Notes: generated by a model not told the origin, from the letters alone. Positions 25,633-38,700 are shown, numbered from the stretch's first letter. The stretch is DNA of 64,000 nt from Alitta virens (GCA_932294295.1 OW028581.1:9507526-9571525), one strand, 5' to 3'. A program made the numbers and translations.

Positions 25633-27140
25633 TAAGAATGTGAGTATGTTGTGGAAGAAGCAATTGTTACAAAAGAAGTTACAGAATCTGAAGCTGGACC
25701 TGAATTGCTCTTCAAGGAAAAACGTGAGTCTGTGGTGGAAGAAGCAGTTGTGATAGAAAAAGTAACAGAAGTTGAAACTGCACCAGAATCACCAGTCAAA
25801 GAAGAATGTGTCTGTTGTGGAGTAAACCATCCTGACTGAAGATGTTACAGAAGCTGAATCAGCGCCTGAGTCACCAGTGAAAGAACCTCAGGATATAGTG
25901 GAGGAAGCAATTGTTACAGAAGAAGTTACAGAAGCTCAAGCTGCACAAGAATCACCGGTCAAAGACGGACCTGAGGCCATTGTGGAGGATGCAGTTGTGA
26001 CAGAAATATTGCAGAAGCTGAAACAGCTCCAGAATCACCAGTCAAAGAAGAACCTGGGGCTGTTGTGGAGGAAGCCGTTGTGACAGAGGAAGTTACAGAA
26101 GCTGAAACAGCACCAGAATCACAGGTCAAGGAAGAACCTGATGCTATTGTGAAAGAAGCAGTCGTGACAGAAGAAGAGAGAGCCGCAGAAACTGCACCAG
26201 AAGCACCAGTCAAAGAATAACCTGAGGCTATTGTGGAAGAAGAAATTGTGACAGAAGAAGTTACAGAAGCTGAAGCTGCTCCAGAATCACCAGTCAAAGG
26301 ATGACATGAGTCTGTTGTGCAGGAAGCTGCTGTGATAGAAGAAGTTAAAGGAGCTCAACCTGCACCAGTTTCACCAGTCAAGGAAGAACCTGAAACTGTT
26401 CTGGAGCAAGCAATAGTGACAAGAGATGTTACAGAAGCTAAAACAGCACCAGAATCACAGGTAAAGGAAGAACCTGATGCTATTGTGGAAGATGCAATTG
26501 TGATAGAAGAAGTTGCAGAAGCTGAAGCAGCACCAGAATCACCAGTCAAAGAAGAACCTGAGGCTGTTGTGAAAGATAGCAGTTGTTGCAGAAGCTGAAG
26601 CTGGACCAGAATGGCTCTTCAAGGAAGAATGTGAGTCTGTTGTGGTGGAAACCGCTGTGATAGGACAAGTTACAGAAGCTGAAACTGCACCAGAATCGAC
26701 AGTCAAAGAACTTGAATCTGTTGTGGAAGAAGCATTAGCGACACAAGAAATTGCAGCAGCTGAAACTGCACTAGAGTCACCAGTCAAAGAAGAACCTGAG
26801 GCTATTGTGAAAGAAGCATTTGTGACAGAAGAAGTTACAGAAGCTGAAGATGCACCAGAATCACTAGTCCAGGAAGAACATGAGTCTGTTGTGGAAGAAG
26901 CAATTGCAACAAAGAAGTTACAGAAACTGACACTGCACCAGATTCACCAGTCAAGTCAGAACCTGAAACTGTTCTGGAGCAAGCAACAATGACAGAAGAA
27001 GTTACCGAAGCTCAAGCTGCACCAGACTCACCAGTCAAAGAAGAACGTTTGTCTGTTGTGGAGGAAACAATCCTGGCTGAAGATGTTACAGAAGCTGAAT
27101 CAGCACCTGGGTCACCAGTCTAAGAACCTCAGGATATTGT
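25633..27140 (+). repeat. 1,573-bp higher-order repeat, copy 2
   Basis: Partner of the preceding block with the same module-7 variant and the same 3-bp loss (near 26707). A private TGA at 26302 replaces a GGA codon at the start of module 11. At 27,121 module 20 ends in TAA again, unlike the TCA of copy 1. Confidence 0.73.
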
Positions 27141-28323
27141 GGAGGAAGCAATTGTTACAGAAGAAGTTACAGAAGCTCAAGCTGTACCAGAATTCGCTAG
27201 TCCAGGAAGAATGTGAGTATGTTGTGGAAGAAGCAATTGTTACAAAAGAAGTTACAGAAACTGAAGCTGGACCTGAATTGCTCTTCAAGGAAGAACGTGA
27301 GTCTGTGGTGGAAGAAGCAGTTGTGATAGAAAAAGTTACAGAAGTTGAAACTGCACCAGAATCACCGGTGAAAGAAGAATGTGTCTGTTGTGGAGGAAAC
27401 CATCCTGACTGAAGATGTTACAGAAGCTGAATCAGCACCTGGGTCACCGGTCTAAGAACCTCAGGATATTGTGGAGGAAGCAATTGTTACAGAAGTAGTT
27501 ACAGAAGCTCAAGCTGTACCAACCTGAGGCTGTTGTGAAAGAAGCAATTGTTACAGAAGAAGTTACAGAAGCTGAAGATGCACCAGAATTCGCTAGTCCA
27601 GGAAGAATGTGAGTATGTTGTGGAAGAAGCAATTGTTACAAAAGAAGTTACAGAAACTGAAGCTGGACCTAAATTGCTCTTCAAGGGAGAACGTGAGTCT
27701 GTGGTGGAAGAAGCAGTTGTGATAGAAGAAGTTACAGAAGTTGAAACTGCACCAGAATCACCAGTGAAAGAAGAATGTGTCTGTTGTGGAGGAAACCATC
27801 CTGACTGAAGATGTTACAGAAGCTGAATCAGCGCCTGAGTCACCAGTGAAAGAACCTCAGGATATTGTGGAGGAAGCAATTGTTACAGAAGAAGTTACAG
27901 AAGCTCAAGCTGCACAAGAATCACCGGTCAAAGACGAACCTGATGCCATTGTGGAGGATGCAGTTGTGACAGAAAAATTGCAGAAGCTGAAACAGCTCCA
28001 GAATCACCCGTCAAAGAAGAACCTGAGGCTGTTGTGGAGGAAGCCGTTGTGACAGAGGAAGTTACAGAAGCTGAAACAGCACCAGAATCACAGGTCAAGG
28101 AAGAACCTGATGCTATTGTGGAAGAAGCAGTCGTGACAGAAGAAGAGACAGCCGCAGAAACTGCACCAGAAGCACCAGTCAAAGAATAACCTGAGGCTAT
28201 TGTGGAAGAAGAAATTGTGACAGAAGAAGTTACAGAAGCTGAAGCTGCTCCATAATCACCAGTCAAAGGAGGACATGAGTCTGTTGTGCAGGAAGCTGCT
28301 GTGATAGAAGAAGTTAAAGGAGC

Positions 28324-28970
28324 TCAACCTGCACCAGTTTCACCAGTCAAAGAAGAACCTGAAACTGTTCTGGAGCAAGCAATAGTGACAAGAAATGTTA
28401 CAGAAGCTAAAACAGCACCAGAATCACAGGTAAAGGAAGAACCTGATGCTATTGTGGAAGAAGCAGTCGTGACAGAAGAAGAGACAGCCGTAGAAACTGC
28501 ACCAGAAGCACCAGTCAAAAAATAACCTGATGCTATTGTGGAAGATGCAGTTGTGATAGAAGAAGTTGCAGAAGCTGAAGCAGCACCAGAATCACCAGTC
28601 AAAGAAGAACCTGAGGCTGTTGTGAAAGATAGCAGTTGTTGCAGAAGCTGAAGCTGGACCAGAATGGCTCTTCAAGGAAGAATGTGAGTCTGTTGTGGTG
28701 GAAACCGCTGTGATAGGAAAAGTTACAGAAGCTGAAACAGCACCAGAATCGCCAGTCAAAGAAGAACTTGAATCTGTTGTGGAAGAAGCAATAGCGACAC
28801 AAGAAGTTGCAGTAGCTGAAACTGCACTAGAGTCACCAGTCAAAGAAGAACCTGAGGCTATTGTGAAAGAAGCATTTGTGACAGAAGAAGTTACAGAAGC
28901 TGAAGATGCACCAGAATCGCTAGTCCAGGAAGAACGTGAGTCTGTTGTGGAACAAGCAATTGTTACAAAG
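28324..28970 (+). repeat. Duplicate of 44,490-45,100 with an inserted module
   Basis: Both places carry an extra module-9-like unit between modules 12 and 13 (ending in APVKK then TAA here, APVKE then TAA there), and both read GCAATAGCGACAC in module 16. The offset is 16,173 bp on the right part. The partner has lost one base (GTTTACCAG near 44513) and gained TAA near 44608. A single insertion followed by duplication explains both. Confidence 0.75.
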
Positions 28971-29179
28971 AAGTTACAGAAACTGACACTGCACCAGATT
29001 CACCAGTCAAGTCAGAACCTGAAACTGTTCTGGAGCAAGCAACAACGACAGAAGAAGTTACCGAAGCTCAAGCTGCACCAGACTCAGCAGTGAAAGAAGA
29101 ACGTGTGTCTGTTGTGGAGGAAACAATCCTGGCTGAAGATGTTACAGAAGCTGAATCAGCACCTGGGTCACCAGTCTAA

Positions 29180-30839
29180 GAACCTTAGGATATTGTGGAG
29201 GAAGCAATTGTTACAGAAGAAGTTACAGAAGCTCAAGCTGTACCAGAATCACCAGTCAAAGAAGAACCTGAGGCTGTTGTGAAATAAGCAATTGTGACAG
29301 AAGAAGTTACAGAAGCTGAAGATGCACCAGAATTCGCTAGTCCAGTAAGAATGTGAGTATGTTGTGGAAGAAGCAATTGTTAGAAAAGAAGTTACAGAAA
29401 ATGAAGCTGGACCTGAATTGCTCTTCAAGGAAGAATGTGAGTCTGTGGTTTAAGAAGCAGTTGTGATAGAAGAAGTTACAGAAGTTGAAACTGCACCAGA
29501 ATCACCAGTCAAAGAAGAATGTGTCTGTTGTGGAGGAAACCATCCTGACTGAAGATGTTACAGAAGCTGAATCAGTGCCTGAGTCACCAGTGAAAGAACC
29601 TCAGGATATTGTGGAGGAAGCAATTGTTACAGAAGAAGTTACAGAAGCTCAAGCTGCACAAGAATCACCGGTCAAAGATGGACCTGATGCAATTGTGGAG
29701 GATGCAGTTGTGACAGAAAAATTGCAGAAGCTGAAACAGCTCCAGAATCACCAGTCAAAGAAGAACCTGAGGCTGTTGTGGAGGAAGCCGTTGTGACAGA
29801 GGAAGTTACAGATGCTGAAACAGCACCAGAATCACAGGTCAAGGAAGAACCTGATGCTATTGTGGAAGAAGCTGTCGTGACAGAAGAAGAAACAGCCGCA
29901 GAAACTGCACCAGAAGCACCAGTCAAAGAATAACCTGAGGCTATTGTGGAAGAAGAAATTGTGATAGAAGAAGTTACAGAAGCTGAAGCTGCTCCAGAAT
30001 TACCAGTCAAAGGAGGACATGAGTCTGTTGTGCAGGAAGCTGCTGTGATAGAAGAAGTTAAAGGAGCTCAACCTGCACCAGTTTCACCAGTCAAAGAAGA
30101 ACCTGAAACTGTTCTGGAGCAAGCAATAGTGACAAGAGATGTTACAGAAGCTAAAACAGCTCCAGAATCACAGGTAAAGGAAGAACCTGATGCTATTGTA
30201 GAAGATGCAGTTGTGATAGAAGAAGTTGCAGAAGCTGAAGCAGCACCAGAATCACCAGTCAAAGAAGAACCTGAGGCTGTTGTGAAAGATAGCAGTTGTT
30301 GCAGAAGCTGAAGCTGGACCAGAATGGCTCTTCAAGGAAGAATGTGAGTCTGTTGTGGTGGAAACCGCTGTGATAGGACAAGTTACAGAAGCTGAAACTG
30401 CACCAGAATCGCCAGTCAAAGAAGAACTTGAATCTGTTGTGGAAGAAGCATTAGCGACACAAGAAATTGCAGAAGCTGAAACTGCACTAGAGTCACCAGT
30501 CAAAGAAGAACCTGAGGCTATTGTGAAAGAAGCATTTGTGACAGAAGAAGTTACAGAATCTGAAGGTGCACCAGAATCACTAGTCCAGGAAGAACGTGAG
30601 TCTGTTGTGGAAGAAGCAATTGCAACAAAGAAGTTACAGAAACTGACACTGCACCAGATTCACCAGTCAAGTCAGAACCTGAAACTGTTCTGGAGCAAGC
30701 AACAATGACAGAAGAAGTTACCGAAGCTCAAGCTGCACCAGACTCACCAGTCAAAGAAGAACGTTTGTCTATTGTGGAGGAAACAATCCTGGCTGAAGAT
30801 GTTACAGAAGCTGAATCAGCACCTGGGTCACCAGTCTAA
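29180..30839 (+). repeat. 1,660-bp higher-order repeat copy with extra nonsense codons
   Basis: Same module order and length as the canonical unit. Besides the shared lesions it has private in-frame stops: TAA at 29285 (module 2, GAA to TAA) and TAA at 29451 (module 4, GTT followed by TAA). These private stops are not seen in the next copy, so this copy has kept decaying after duplication. It is followed directly by the 1,659-bp copy at 30,840. Confidence 0.85.
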
Positions 30840-32498
30840 GAACCTCAGGATATTGTGGAGGAAGCAATTGTTACAGAAGAAGTTACAGAAGCTCAAGCTG
30901 TACCAGAATCACCAGTCAAAGAAGAACCTGAGGCTGATGTGAAAGAAGCAATTGTGACTGAAGAAGTTACAGAAGCTGAAGATGCACCAGAATTCGCGGT
31001 CCAGGAAGAATGTGAGTATGTTGTGGAAGAAGCAATTGTTACAAAAGAAGTTACAGAAACTGAAGCTGGACCTGAATTGCTCTTCAAGGAAGAACGTGAG
31101 TCTGTGGTGGAAGAAGCAGTTGTGATAGAAGAAGTTACAGAAGTTGAAACTGCACCAGAATCACCAGTCAAAGAAGAATGTGTCTGTTGTGGAGGACACC
31201 ATCCTGACTGAAGATGTTACAGAAGCTGAATCAGTGCCTGAGTCACCAGTGAAAGAACCTCAGGATATTGTGGAGGAAGCAATTGTTACAGAAGAAGTTA
31301 CAGAAGCTTAAGCTGCACAAGAATCACCGGTCAAAGACGGACCTGATGCCATTGTGGAGGATGCAGTTGTGACAGAAAAATTGCAGAAGCTGAAACAGCT
31401 CCAGAATCACCAGTCAAAGAAGAACCTGAGGCTGTTGTGGAGGAAGCCGTTGTGACAGAGGAAGTTACAGATGCTGAAACAGCACCAGAATCACAGGTCA
31501 AGGAAGAACCTGATGCTATTGTGGAAGAAACAGTCGTGACAGAAGAAGAAACAGCCGCAGAAACTGCACCAGAAGCACCAGTCAAAGAATAACCTGAGGC
31601 TATTGTGGAAGAAGAAATTGTGACAGAAGAAGTTACAGAAGCTGAAGCTGCTCCAGAATTACCAGTCAAAGGAGGACATGAGTCTGTTGTGCAGGAAGCT
31701 GCTGTGATAGAAGAAGTTAAAGGAGCTCAACCTGCACCAGTTTCACCAGTCAAAGAAGAACCTGAAACTGTTCTGGAGCAAGCAATAGTGACAAGAGATG
31801 TTACAGAAGCTAAAACGGCACCAGAATCACAGGTAAAGGAAGAACCTGATGCTATTGTAGAAGATGCAATTGTGATAGAAGAAGTTGCAGAAGCTGAAGC
31901 AGCACCAGAATCACCAGTCAAAGAAGAACCTGAGGCTGTTGTGAAAGATAGCAGTTGTTGCAGAAGCTGAAGCTGGACCAGAATGGCTCTTCAAGGAAGA
32001 ATGTGAGTCTGTTGTGGTGGAAACCGCTGTGATAGGACAAGTTACAGAAGCTGAAACTGCACCAGAATCGCCAGTCAAAGAAGAACTTGAATCTGTTGTG
32101 GAAGAAGCATTAGCGACACAAGAAATTGCAGAAGCTGAAACTGCACTAGAGTCACCAGTCAAAGAAGAACCTGAGGCTATTGTGAAAGAAGCATTTGTGA
32201 CAGAAGAAGTTACAGAAGCTGAAGGTGCACCAGAATCACTAGTCCAGGAAGAACGTGAGTCTGTTGTGGAAGAAGCCATTGCAACAAAGAAGTTACAGAA
32301 ACTGACACTGCACCAGATTCACCAGTCAAGTCAGAACCTGAAACTGTTCTGGAGCAAGCAACAATGACAGAAGAAGTTACCGAAGCTCAAGCTGCACCAG
32401 ACTCACCAGTCAAAGAAAAACGTTTGTCTGTTGTGGAGGAAACAATCCTGGCTGAAGATGTTACAGAAGCTGAATCAGCACCTGGGTCACCAGTCTAA
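30840..32498 (+). repeat. 1,659-bp higher-order repeat copy with module-2 frame repaired
   Basis: This copy is one base shorter than the canonical unit because module 2 reads GAATTCGCGGTCC (30990) instead of GAATTCGCTAGTCC. The repair cancels the +1 insertion and keeps modules 1-4 in one open frame. It carries a private TAA at 31309 in module 6 (GAA GCT TAA). The copy 28,911 bp downstream at 60220 shares that stop, so the two segments are directly related. The other module lesions remain. Confidence 0.88.
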
Positions 32499-33697
32499 GA
32501 ACCTCAGGATATTGTGGAGGAAGCAATTGTTACAGAAGAAGTTACAGAAGCTCAAGCTGTACCAGAATCACCAGTCAAAGAAGAACCTGAGGCTGATGTG
32601 AAAGAAGCAATTGTGACTGAAGAAGTTACAGAAGCTGAAGATGCACCAGAATTCGCGGTCCAGGAAGAATGTGAGTATGTTGTGGAAGAAGCAATTGTTA
32701 CAAAAGAAGTTACAGAAACTGAAGCTGGACCTGAATTGCTCTTCAAGGAAGAATGTGAGTCTGTGGTGGAAGAAGCAGTTGTGATAGAAGAAGTTAAGAA
32801 GTTGAAACTGCACCAGAATCACCAGTGAAAGAAGAATGTGTCTGTTGTGGAGGAAACCATCCTGGCTGAAGATGTTACAGAAGCTGAATCAGCACCTGGG
32901 TCACCGGTCTAAGAACCTCAGGATATTGTGGAGGAAGCAATTGTTACAGAAGTAGTTACAGAAGCTCAAGCTGTACCAACCTGAGGCTGTTGTGAAAGAA
33001 GCAATTGTGACAGAAGAAGTTACAGAAGCTGAAGATGCACCAGAATTCGCTAGTCCAGGAAGAATGTGAGTATGTTGTGGAAGAAGCAATTGTTACAAAA
33101 GAAGTTACAGAAACTGACACTGCACCAGATATGCCAATCAAGTCAGAGGAAGAACCTGAAACTGTTCTGGTGCAAGCAATAGTGACAGAAGAAGTTACGG
33201 AAGCTCAAGGTGCACTAGAATCACCAGTCAAAGGAGACCTGAAGGCAGTTGTGGAAGAAGTAGTTGTGATAGAGGAAGTTACCAAAGCTGAAACCACACT
33301 GGAATCACCAGTCAAAGACGAGCTGAAAGAAGTTGTGGAAGAAGTAGTTGTGATAGAGGAAGTTACCGAAGCTGAAACCACACTGGAATCACCAGTCAAA
33401 GAAGAATCCGTGGAAAAAGCAATTGTTACACAAGAAGTTACAGAAGCTAAAGCTGCTCAAAAATCACCAGTCAAACAAGGACGTGAGTCTGTTGTGGAGA
33501 AAGTTGTTGTGACAGAAGAAGTTGCAGAAACTGAAGCTGGACCTGAATTGCTCTTCAAGGAAGAATGTGAGTCTGTGGTGGAAGAAGCAGTTGTGATAGA
33601 AGAAGTTACAGAAGTTGAAACTGCACCAGAATCACCAGTCAAAGAAGAATGTGTGTCTGTTGTGGAAGAGACCATCCTGACTGAAGATGTTACAGAA
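30840..33697 (+). repeat. Duplicate of 59,751-62,606
   Basis: About 2.86 kb. The offset is 28,911 bp, becoming 28,912 after a one-base loss at 32793 and 28,909 after an in-frame 3-bp loss in the partner near 62135. Both copies contain the two-codon insertion giving KSEEEPETV (33140/62052). This is the longest-range duplication in the window and it spans the spacer. Confidence 0.9.
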
Positions 33698-34894
33698 GCT
33701 GAATCAGTGCCTGTGTCACCAGTGAAAGAACCTCAGGATATTGTGGAGGAAGCAATTGTTACAGAAGAAGTTACAGAAGATCCAGCTGCACGAGAATCAC
33801 CGGTCAAAGACGGACCTGATGCCATTGTGGAGGAAGCAGTTGTGAAAGAAAAAATTGCAGAAGCTGAGACAGCTCCAGAATCACCAGTCAAAGAAGAACC
33901 TGAGGCTGTTGTGGAGGAAGCCGTTGTGACAGAGGAAGTTACAGAAGCTGAAACAGCATCAGAATCACAGGTTAAGGAAGAACCTGATGCTATTGTGGAA
34001 GAAGCAGTCGTGACAGAAGAAGAGACATCTGCAGAAACTGCACCAGAAGCACAAGTCAAAGAATAACCTGAGGCTATTGTGGAAGAAGAAATTGTGACAG
34101 AAGAAGTTACAGAAGCTGAAGCTACTCCAGAATCACCAGTCAAAGGAGGACATGAGTCTGTTGTGGAGGAAGCTGTTGTGATAGAAAAAGTTAAAGGAGC
34201 TCAACCTGCACCAGTTTCACCAGTCAAGGAAGAACCTGAAACTGTTCTGGAGCAAGCAATAGTGACAAGAGATGTTACAGAAGCTAAAACAGCACCAGAA
34301 TCACAGGTAGAGGAAGAACCTGATGCCATTGTGGAAGATGCAGTTGTGATAGAAGAAGTTGCACAAGCTGAAGCTGCAGCAGAATCACCAGTCAAAGAAG
34401 AACCTGATGCTGTTGTGAAAGAAACAATTTTGACAGAAAAAGTTACAGAAGCTGAAACTGCAACAGAATTGCCCATCAAAGACGAACCTTATGCCATTGT
34501 GGAAGAAGTGGTTGTGACAGAAAAAATTGGAGAATCTGAAACAGCGCCAGAATCACCAGTCAAAGAAGAACATGAGGCTGTTGTGGAGGAAGCCATTGTG
34601 ACAGAGTAAGTTAAAGAAGCTGAAGCTCCTCTAGAATTGCCAGTCAAAGAAGAACCTGAGGCTTTTGTGGAAGAAGCATCAGCGACACAAGAAATTGCAG
34701 CAGCTGAAATTGCACTAGAGTCACCAGCTAAAGAAGAACCTGAGGCTATTGTGGAAGAAGAAATTGTGACAGAAGAAGTTACAGAAACTGAAACAGCTCC
34801 AGAATCACCAGTCAAAGAAGAACCTGAGGCTGTTGTGGAAAAAGCAATTGTTACACAAGAAGTTACAGAAGCTAAAGCTGATCAAAAATCACCA
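33035..34894 (+). pseudogene. Longest surviving acidic reading frame (two in-frame stops)
   Basis: One reading frame stays in the acidic register for about 620 codons and is interrupted only by TAA at 34064 and 34607, each a G-to-T change of a Glu codon. The first open part is 343 codons from an ATG at 33035. That ATG is fortuitous: it comes from GATGCACCAG read across the preceding +1 shift, so it is not evidence of a real start. About 22 modules follow. The early ones include two distinctive EELKAVV/ELKEVV modules, and the later ones match canonical modules 3-13. The frame is lost at 34,895 by a 4-bp deletion. It predicts a Glu-rich disordered chain with no domain, signal peptide or membrane segment. 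No function can be assigned. It could be an exon piece of a longer gene or neutral decay of one. Confidence 0.55.
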
Positions 34895-36955
34895 AAGAAG
34901 AATCTAAAGCTGTTGTGGAGGAAGCCTTGTGACAGAGGAAGTTACAGAAGCTGATGATGCACCAGAATTCGCTAGTTCAGGAAGAATGTGAGTATGTTGT
35001 GGAAGAAGCAATTGGTACAAAAGAAGTTACAGAAACTGATCCTGCACCAGGTTCGCCAGTCAAGTCAGAACCTGAAACTGTTCTAGAACAAGCAAAAGTG
35101 ACAGAAGAAGTTACCAAAGCTCAAGCTGCAACAGAATCACCAGTCAAAGAAGATCCTGAGGCTGTTGTGGAGGAAGCCGTTGTGACAGAGGAAGTTACAG
35201 AAGCTGAAATAGCACCAGAATCACAGGTCAAGGAAGAACCTGATGCTATTGTGGAAGAAGCAGTCATGACAGAAGAAGAGACAGCCACTGAAACTGCACC
35301 AGAATCACCAGTCAAAGAAGAACCTGAGGCTGTTGTGAAAGAAACAATTGTGAAAGAAAAAGTTACAGAAGCTGAAACTGCACCAGAAAATTAGTCCAAG
35401 GTTATCTGATGCTATAGTGGAAGAAGCATTTGTTTCGAAAGAAGTTATGGAAGCTGAAGCTGCACCAAAATCACCAGTCAAAGAATAACCTGATGCTGTT
35501 GTGGAAAAAGCAATTGTGACAGAAGAAGTTACAGAAGCTGAAGCTGCCCAAGAATCACTAGTCAAAGCAGGATGTGAGGCTATTGTGAAAGAAGCAGTTG
35601 TGATAGAAGTTACATTAGCTGAAACTGCACCAGAATCACCATTCAAAGAAACTGAGGCTATTGTGGAGGAAGCAATTGTGACAGAAGAAGTTACAGAAGC
35701 TGAAGCTGCTCCACAATCACCAGTCAAAGGAGGACATGAGTCTGTTTTGGAGGAAGCTGTTGTGACAGCAGAAGTTACAGAAGCTAAAGCTGCCCAAGAA
35801 TCACTAGTCAAAGTAGGTTGTGAAGCTGTTGTGGAAGAAGCAATTGTGATAGAAGAAGTTACAGAAGCTGAAACTGCACCAGAATCACCAGAATCACCAG
35901 TTAAAGAAGGCGTGTGTCTGTTGTGGAATAAACAATCCTGACTGAAGATGTTACAGAAGCTGAATCATCACCTGAGTCACCAGTCAAAGAACCTCAGGAT
36001 ATTGTGGATAAAGCTATGGTTACAGAAGTAGTTACAGAAGCTCAAGCTGCACCAGAATCACCAGTCAAAGAAGAACCTGAGGCTGTTGTGAAACATAGCA
36101 GTTGTTGCAGTTGCTGAAGCTGGACCAGCATGGCTCTTCAAAGACGAACCTGATGCCATTGTGGAGGAAGCAGTTTTGACAGAAGAAATTGCAGAAACTG
36201 AAACAGCTCCAGAATCACCAGTCAAAGAAGAATCTGAGGCTGTTGTGGAAAAAGCAATTGTTACACAAGAAGTTACAGAAGCTAAAGCTGCTCAAAAATC
36301 ACCAAAGAAGAATCTAAAGCTGTTGTGGAGGAAGCCTTGTGACAGAGGAAGTTACAGAAGCTGATGATGCACCAGAATTCGCTAGTTCAGGAAGAATGTG
36401 AGTATGTTGTGGAAGAAGCAATTGGTACAAAAGAAGTTACAGAAACTGATCCTGCACCAGGTTCGCCAGTCAAGTCAGAACCTGAAACTGTTCTAGAACA
36501 AGCAAAAGTGACAGAAGAAGTTACCAAAGCTCAAGCTGCAACAGAATCACCAGTCAAAGAAGATCCTGAGGCTGTTGTGGAGGAAGCCGTTGTGACAGAG
36601 GAAGTTACAGAAGCTGAAATAGCACCAGAATCACAGGTCAAGGAAGAACCTGATGCTCTTGTGGAAGAAGCAGTCATGACAGAAGAAGAGACAGCCACTG
36701 AAACTGCACCAGAATCACCAGTCAAAGAAGAACCTGAGGTTATTGTGAAAGAAACAATTGTGAAAGAAAAAGTTACAGAAGCTGAAACTGCACCAGAAAA
36801 TTAGTCCAAGGTTATCTGATGCTATAGTGGAAGAAGCATTTGTTTCGAAAGAAGTTATGGAAGCTGAAGCTGCACCAAAATCACCAGTCAAAGAATAACC
36901 TGATGCTGTTGTGGAAAAAGCAATTGTGACAGAAGAAGTTACAGAAGCTGAAGCT
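33880..36955 (+). repeat. Duplicate of 45,754-48,829
   Basis: About 3.1 kb at a constant offset of 11,874 bp, including both nonsense codons of the long acidic stretch (34064/45938 and 34607/46481) and the first full 1,410-bp unit. The ends lie where the neighbours differ: 33,880 against modules 3-4 of another unit, and 36,955 where the left block switches to a different unit. Confidence 0.9.
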
Positions 36956-36958
36956 GCT
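34965..36958 (+). repeat. 1,410-bp higher-order repeat, left block (1.4 copies)
   Basis: One full copy (34,965-36,374) and a partial one (36,375-36,958), again delimited by GAATTCGCTAGT sites 1,410 bp apart. The lesions match those of the right block. The partial copy breaks off where TGCTCCAGAATC replaces TGCCCAAGAATC, the junction with the 36.96-kb duplication. The same unit thus exists in about 1.4 copies here and about 3.5 copies at 46.8-51.8 kb. Confidence 0.9.
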
Positions 36959-36959
36959 C

Positions 36960-38700
36960 CAGAATCACCAGTCAAAGAATAACCTGAGGCTATTGTGGAA
37001 AAAGAAATTGTGACAGAAGAAGTTACAGAAGCTAAAGCTGCTCCAGAATCATCAGTCAAAGGAGGACATGAGTCTGTTGTGGAGGAAGCTGTTGTGATAG
37101 AAGAAGTTAAAGGAGCTCAACCGGCACCAGTTTCACCAGTCAAGGAAGAACCTGAGAGTGTTCTGGAGCAAGCAATAGTGACAAGAGATGTTACAGAAGC
37201 TACAACAGCACCAGAGTCACAGGTAAAGGAAGAGCCTGAAGCTATTGTGGAAGATGCAGTTGTGATAGAAGAAGTTACCGAAGCTCAAGCTGCGCCAGAA
37301 TCACCAGTCAAAGAAGAACTGAAGGTAGTTGTGGAAGAATTAGTTGTGATAGAGGAAGTTACTGAAGCTGAAACCACACTGGAATCACCAGTCAAAGAAG
37401 AACCTGAGGCTGTTGTGGAAGAAGCTGTTGTTAGAACAATAATCATCCGTCAAAGAAGAACCTGAGGCTGTTATGTAAGACGCAGTTATGACAGACAAAG
37501 TTAAAGAAGCTGAGGCTGTACCAGAATCACCAGTCAAATAGGAACTTGAGGCTATTGTGGAGGAAGCCGTTGCGACAGAAGAAGTTACCAAAGCTGAAAC
37601 TGCACCAGAATCACCAGTCAAACAAACACTTGAATCTGTTGTGGAAGAAGCATTAGTGACACTAGAAATTACAGCAGCTGAAACTGCACTAGAGTGACCA
37701 GTCAAAGAAGAACCTGAGGCCATTGTGAAAGAATCATTTGTGACAGAAGAAGTTACAGAAGCTGAAGATGCACCAGAATCGCTAGTCCAGGAAAAACGTG
37801 AGTCTGTTGTGGAAGAAACAATTGTTACAAAGAAGTTACGAAAACTGACACTGCACCAGATTCACCAGTCAAGTCAGAACCTGAAACTGTTCTGGAGCAA
37901 GCAACAATGACAGAAGAAGTTACCGAAGCTCAAGCTGCACCAGACTCACCAGTGAAAGAAGAACGTGTGTCTGTTGTGGAGGAAACAATCCTGGCTGAAG
38001 ATGTTACAGAAGCTGAATCAGCACCTGGGTCACCAGTCTATGAACCTCAGGATATTGTGGAGGAAGCAATTGTTACAGAAGAAGTTACAGAAGCTCAAGC
38101 TGTACGAGAATCACCAGTCAAAGAAGAACTGAAGGCAGTTGTGGAAGAAGTAGTTGTGATAGAGGAAGTTACCGAAGCTGAAACCACACTGGAATCACCA
38201 GTCAAAGACGAACTGAAAGAAGTTGTGGAAGAAGTAGTTGTGATAGAGGAAGTTACCGAAGCTAAAACCACACTGGAATCACCAGTCAAAGAAGAACCTG
38301 AGGCTGTTGTGAAAGATAGCAGTTGTTGCAGAAGCTGCAGGTGGACCAGAATGGCTCTTCAAGGAAGATTGCGAGTCTTTTGTGGTGGAAACTGCTGTGA
38401 CAGGACAAGTTAAAGAAGCTGAAACTGCACCAGAATCGCCAGTCAAAGAAGAACTTGAATCTGTTGTGGAAGAAGCATTAGCGACACATGAAATTGCAGC
38501 AGCTGAAACTGCACTAGAGTCACCAGTCAAAGAAGAACCTAAGGCTATTGTGAAAGAAGCATTTGTGACAGATGAAGTTACAGAAGCTGAAGATGCACCA
38601 GAATCGCTAGTCCAGGAAGAACGTGAGTCTGTTGTGGAAGAAACAATTGTTACAAAGAAGTTACGGAAACTGACACTGCACCAGATTCACCAGTCAAGTC
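36960..38700 (+). repeat. Duplicate of 56,766-58,506
   Basis: Constant offset of 19,806 bp. Shared marks are the CAATAATCATCCG contraction (37436/57242), the GTTATGTAAGACG stop (near 37473/57279), GTCAAATAGG (near 37536/57342) and the first 825-bp unit. The left copy has a private TGA (AGAGTGACC near 37694) where the right copy keeps AGAGTCACC. Confidence 0.9.
36995..37465 (+). pseudogene. Acidic frame segment, modules 10-13 plus LKVVV module
   Basis: Open for about 145 acidic codons, then derailed at the contracted junction GTTGTTAGAACAATAATC (37427), which loses most of a module. It ends at TGA a few codons later. The first codon is GTG inside a module, so no true start exists. The partner at 56,801-57,271 is derailed identically. 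Modules here have private changes (EPESVLEQ, TEATTAPES) that are useful as markers. Confidence 0.45.

Noticed and set aside
33035..33037. ATG at the front of the longest acidic stretch as a genuine start codon
   Set aside because: The same GATGCACC string occurs in every unit and becomes an in-frame ATG only because of the downstream +1 insertion.
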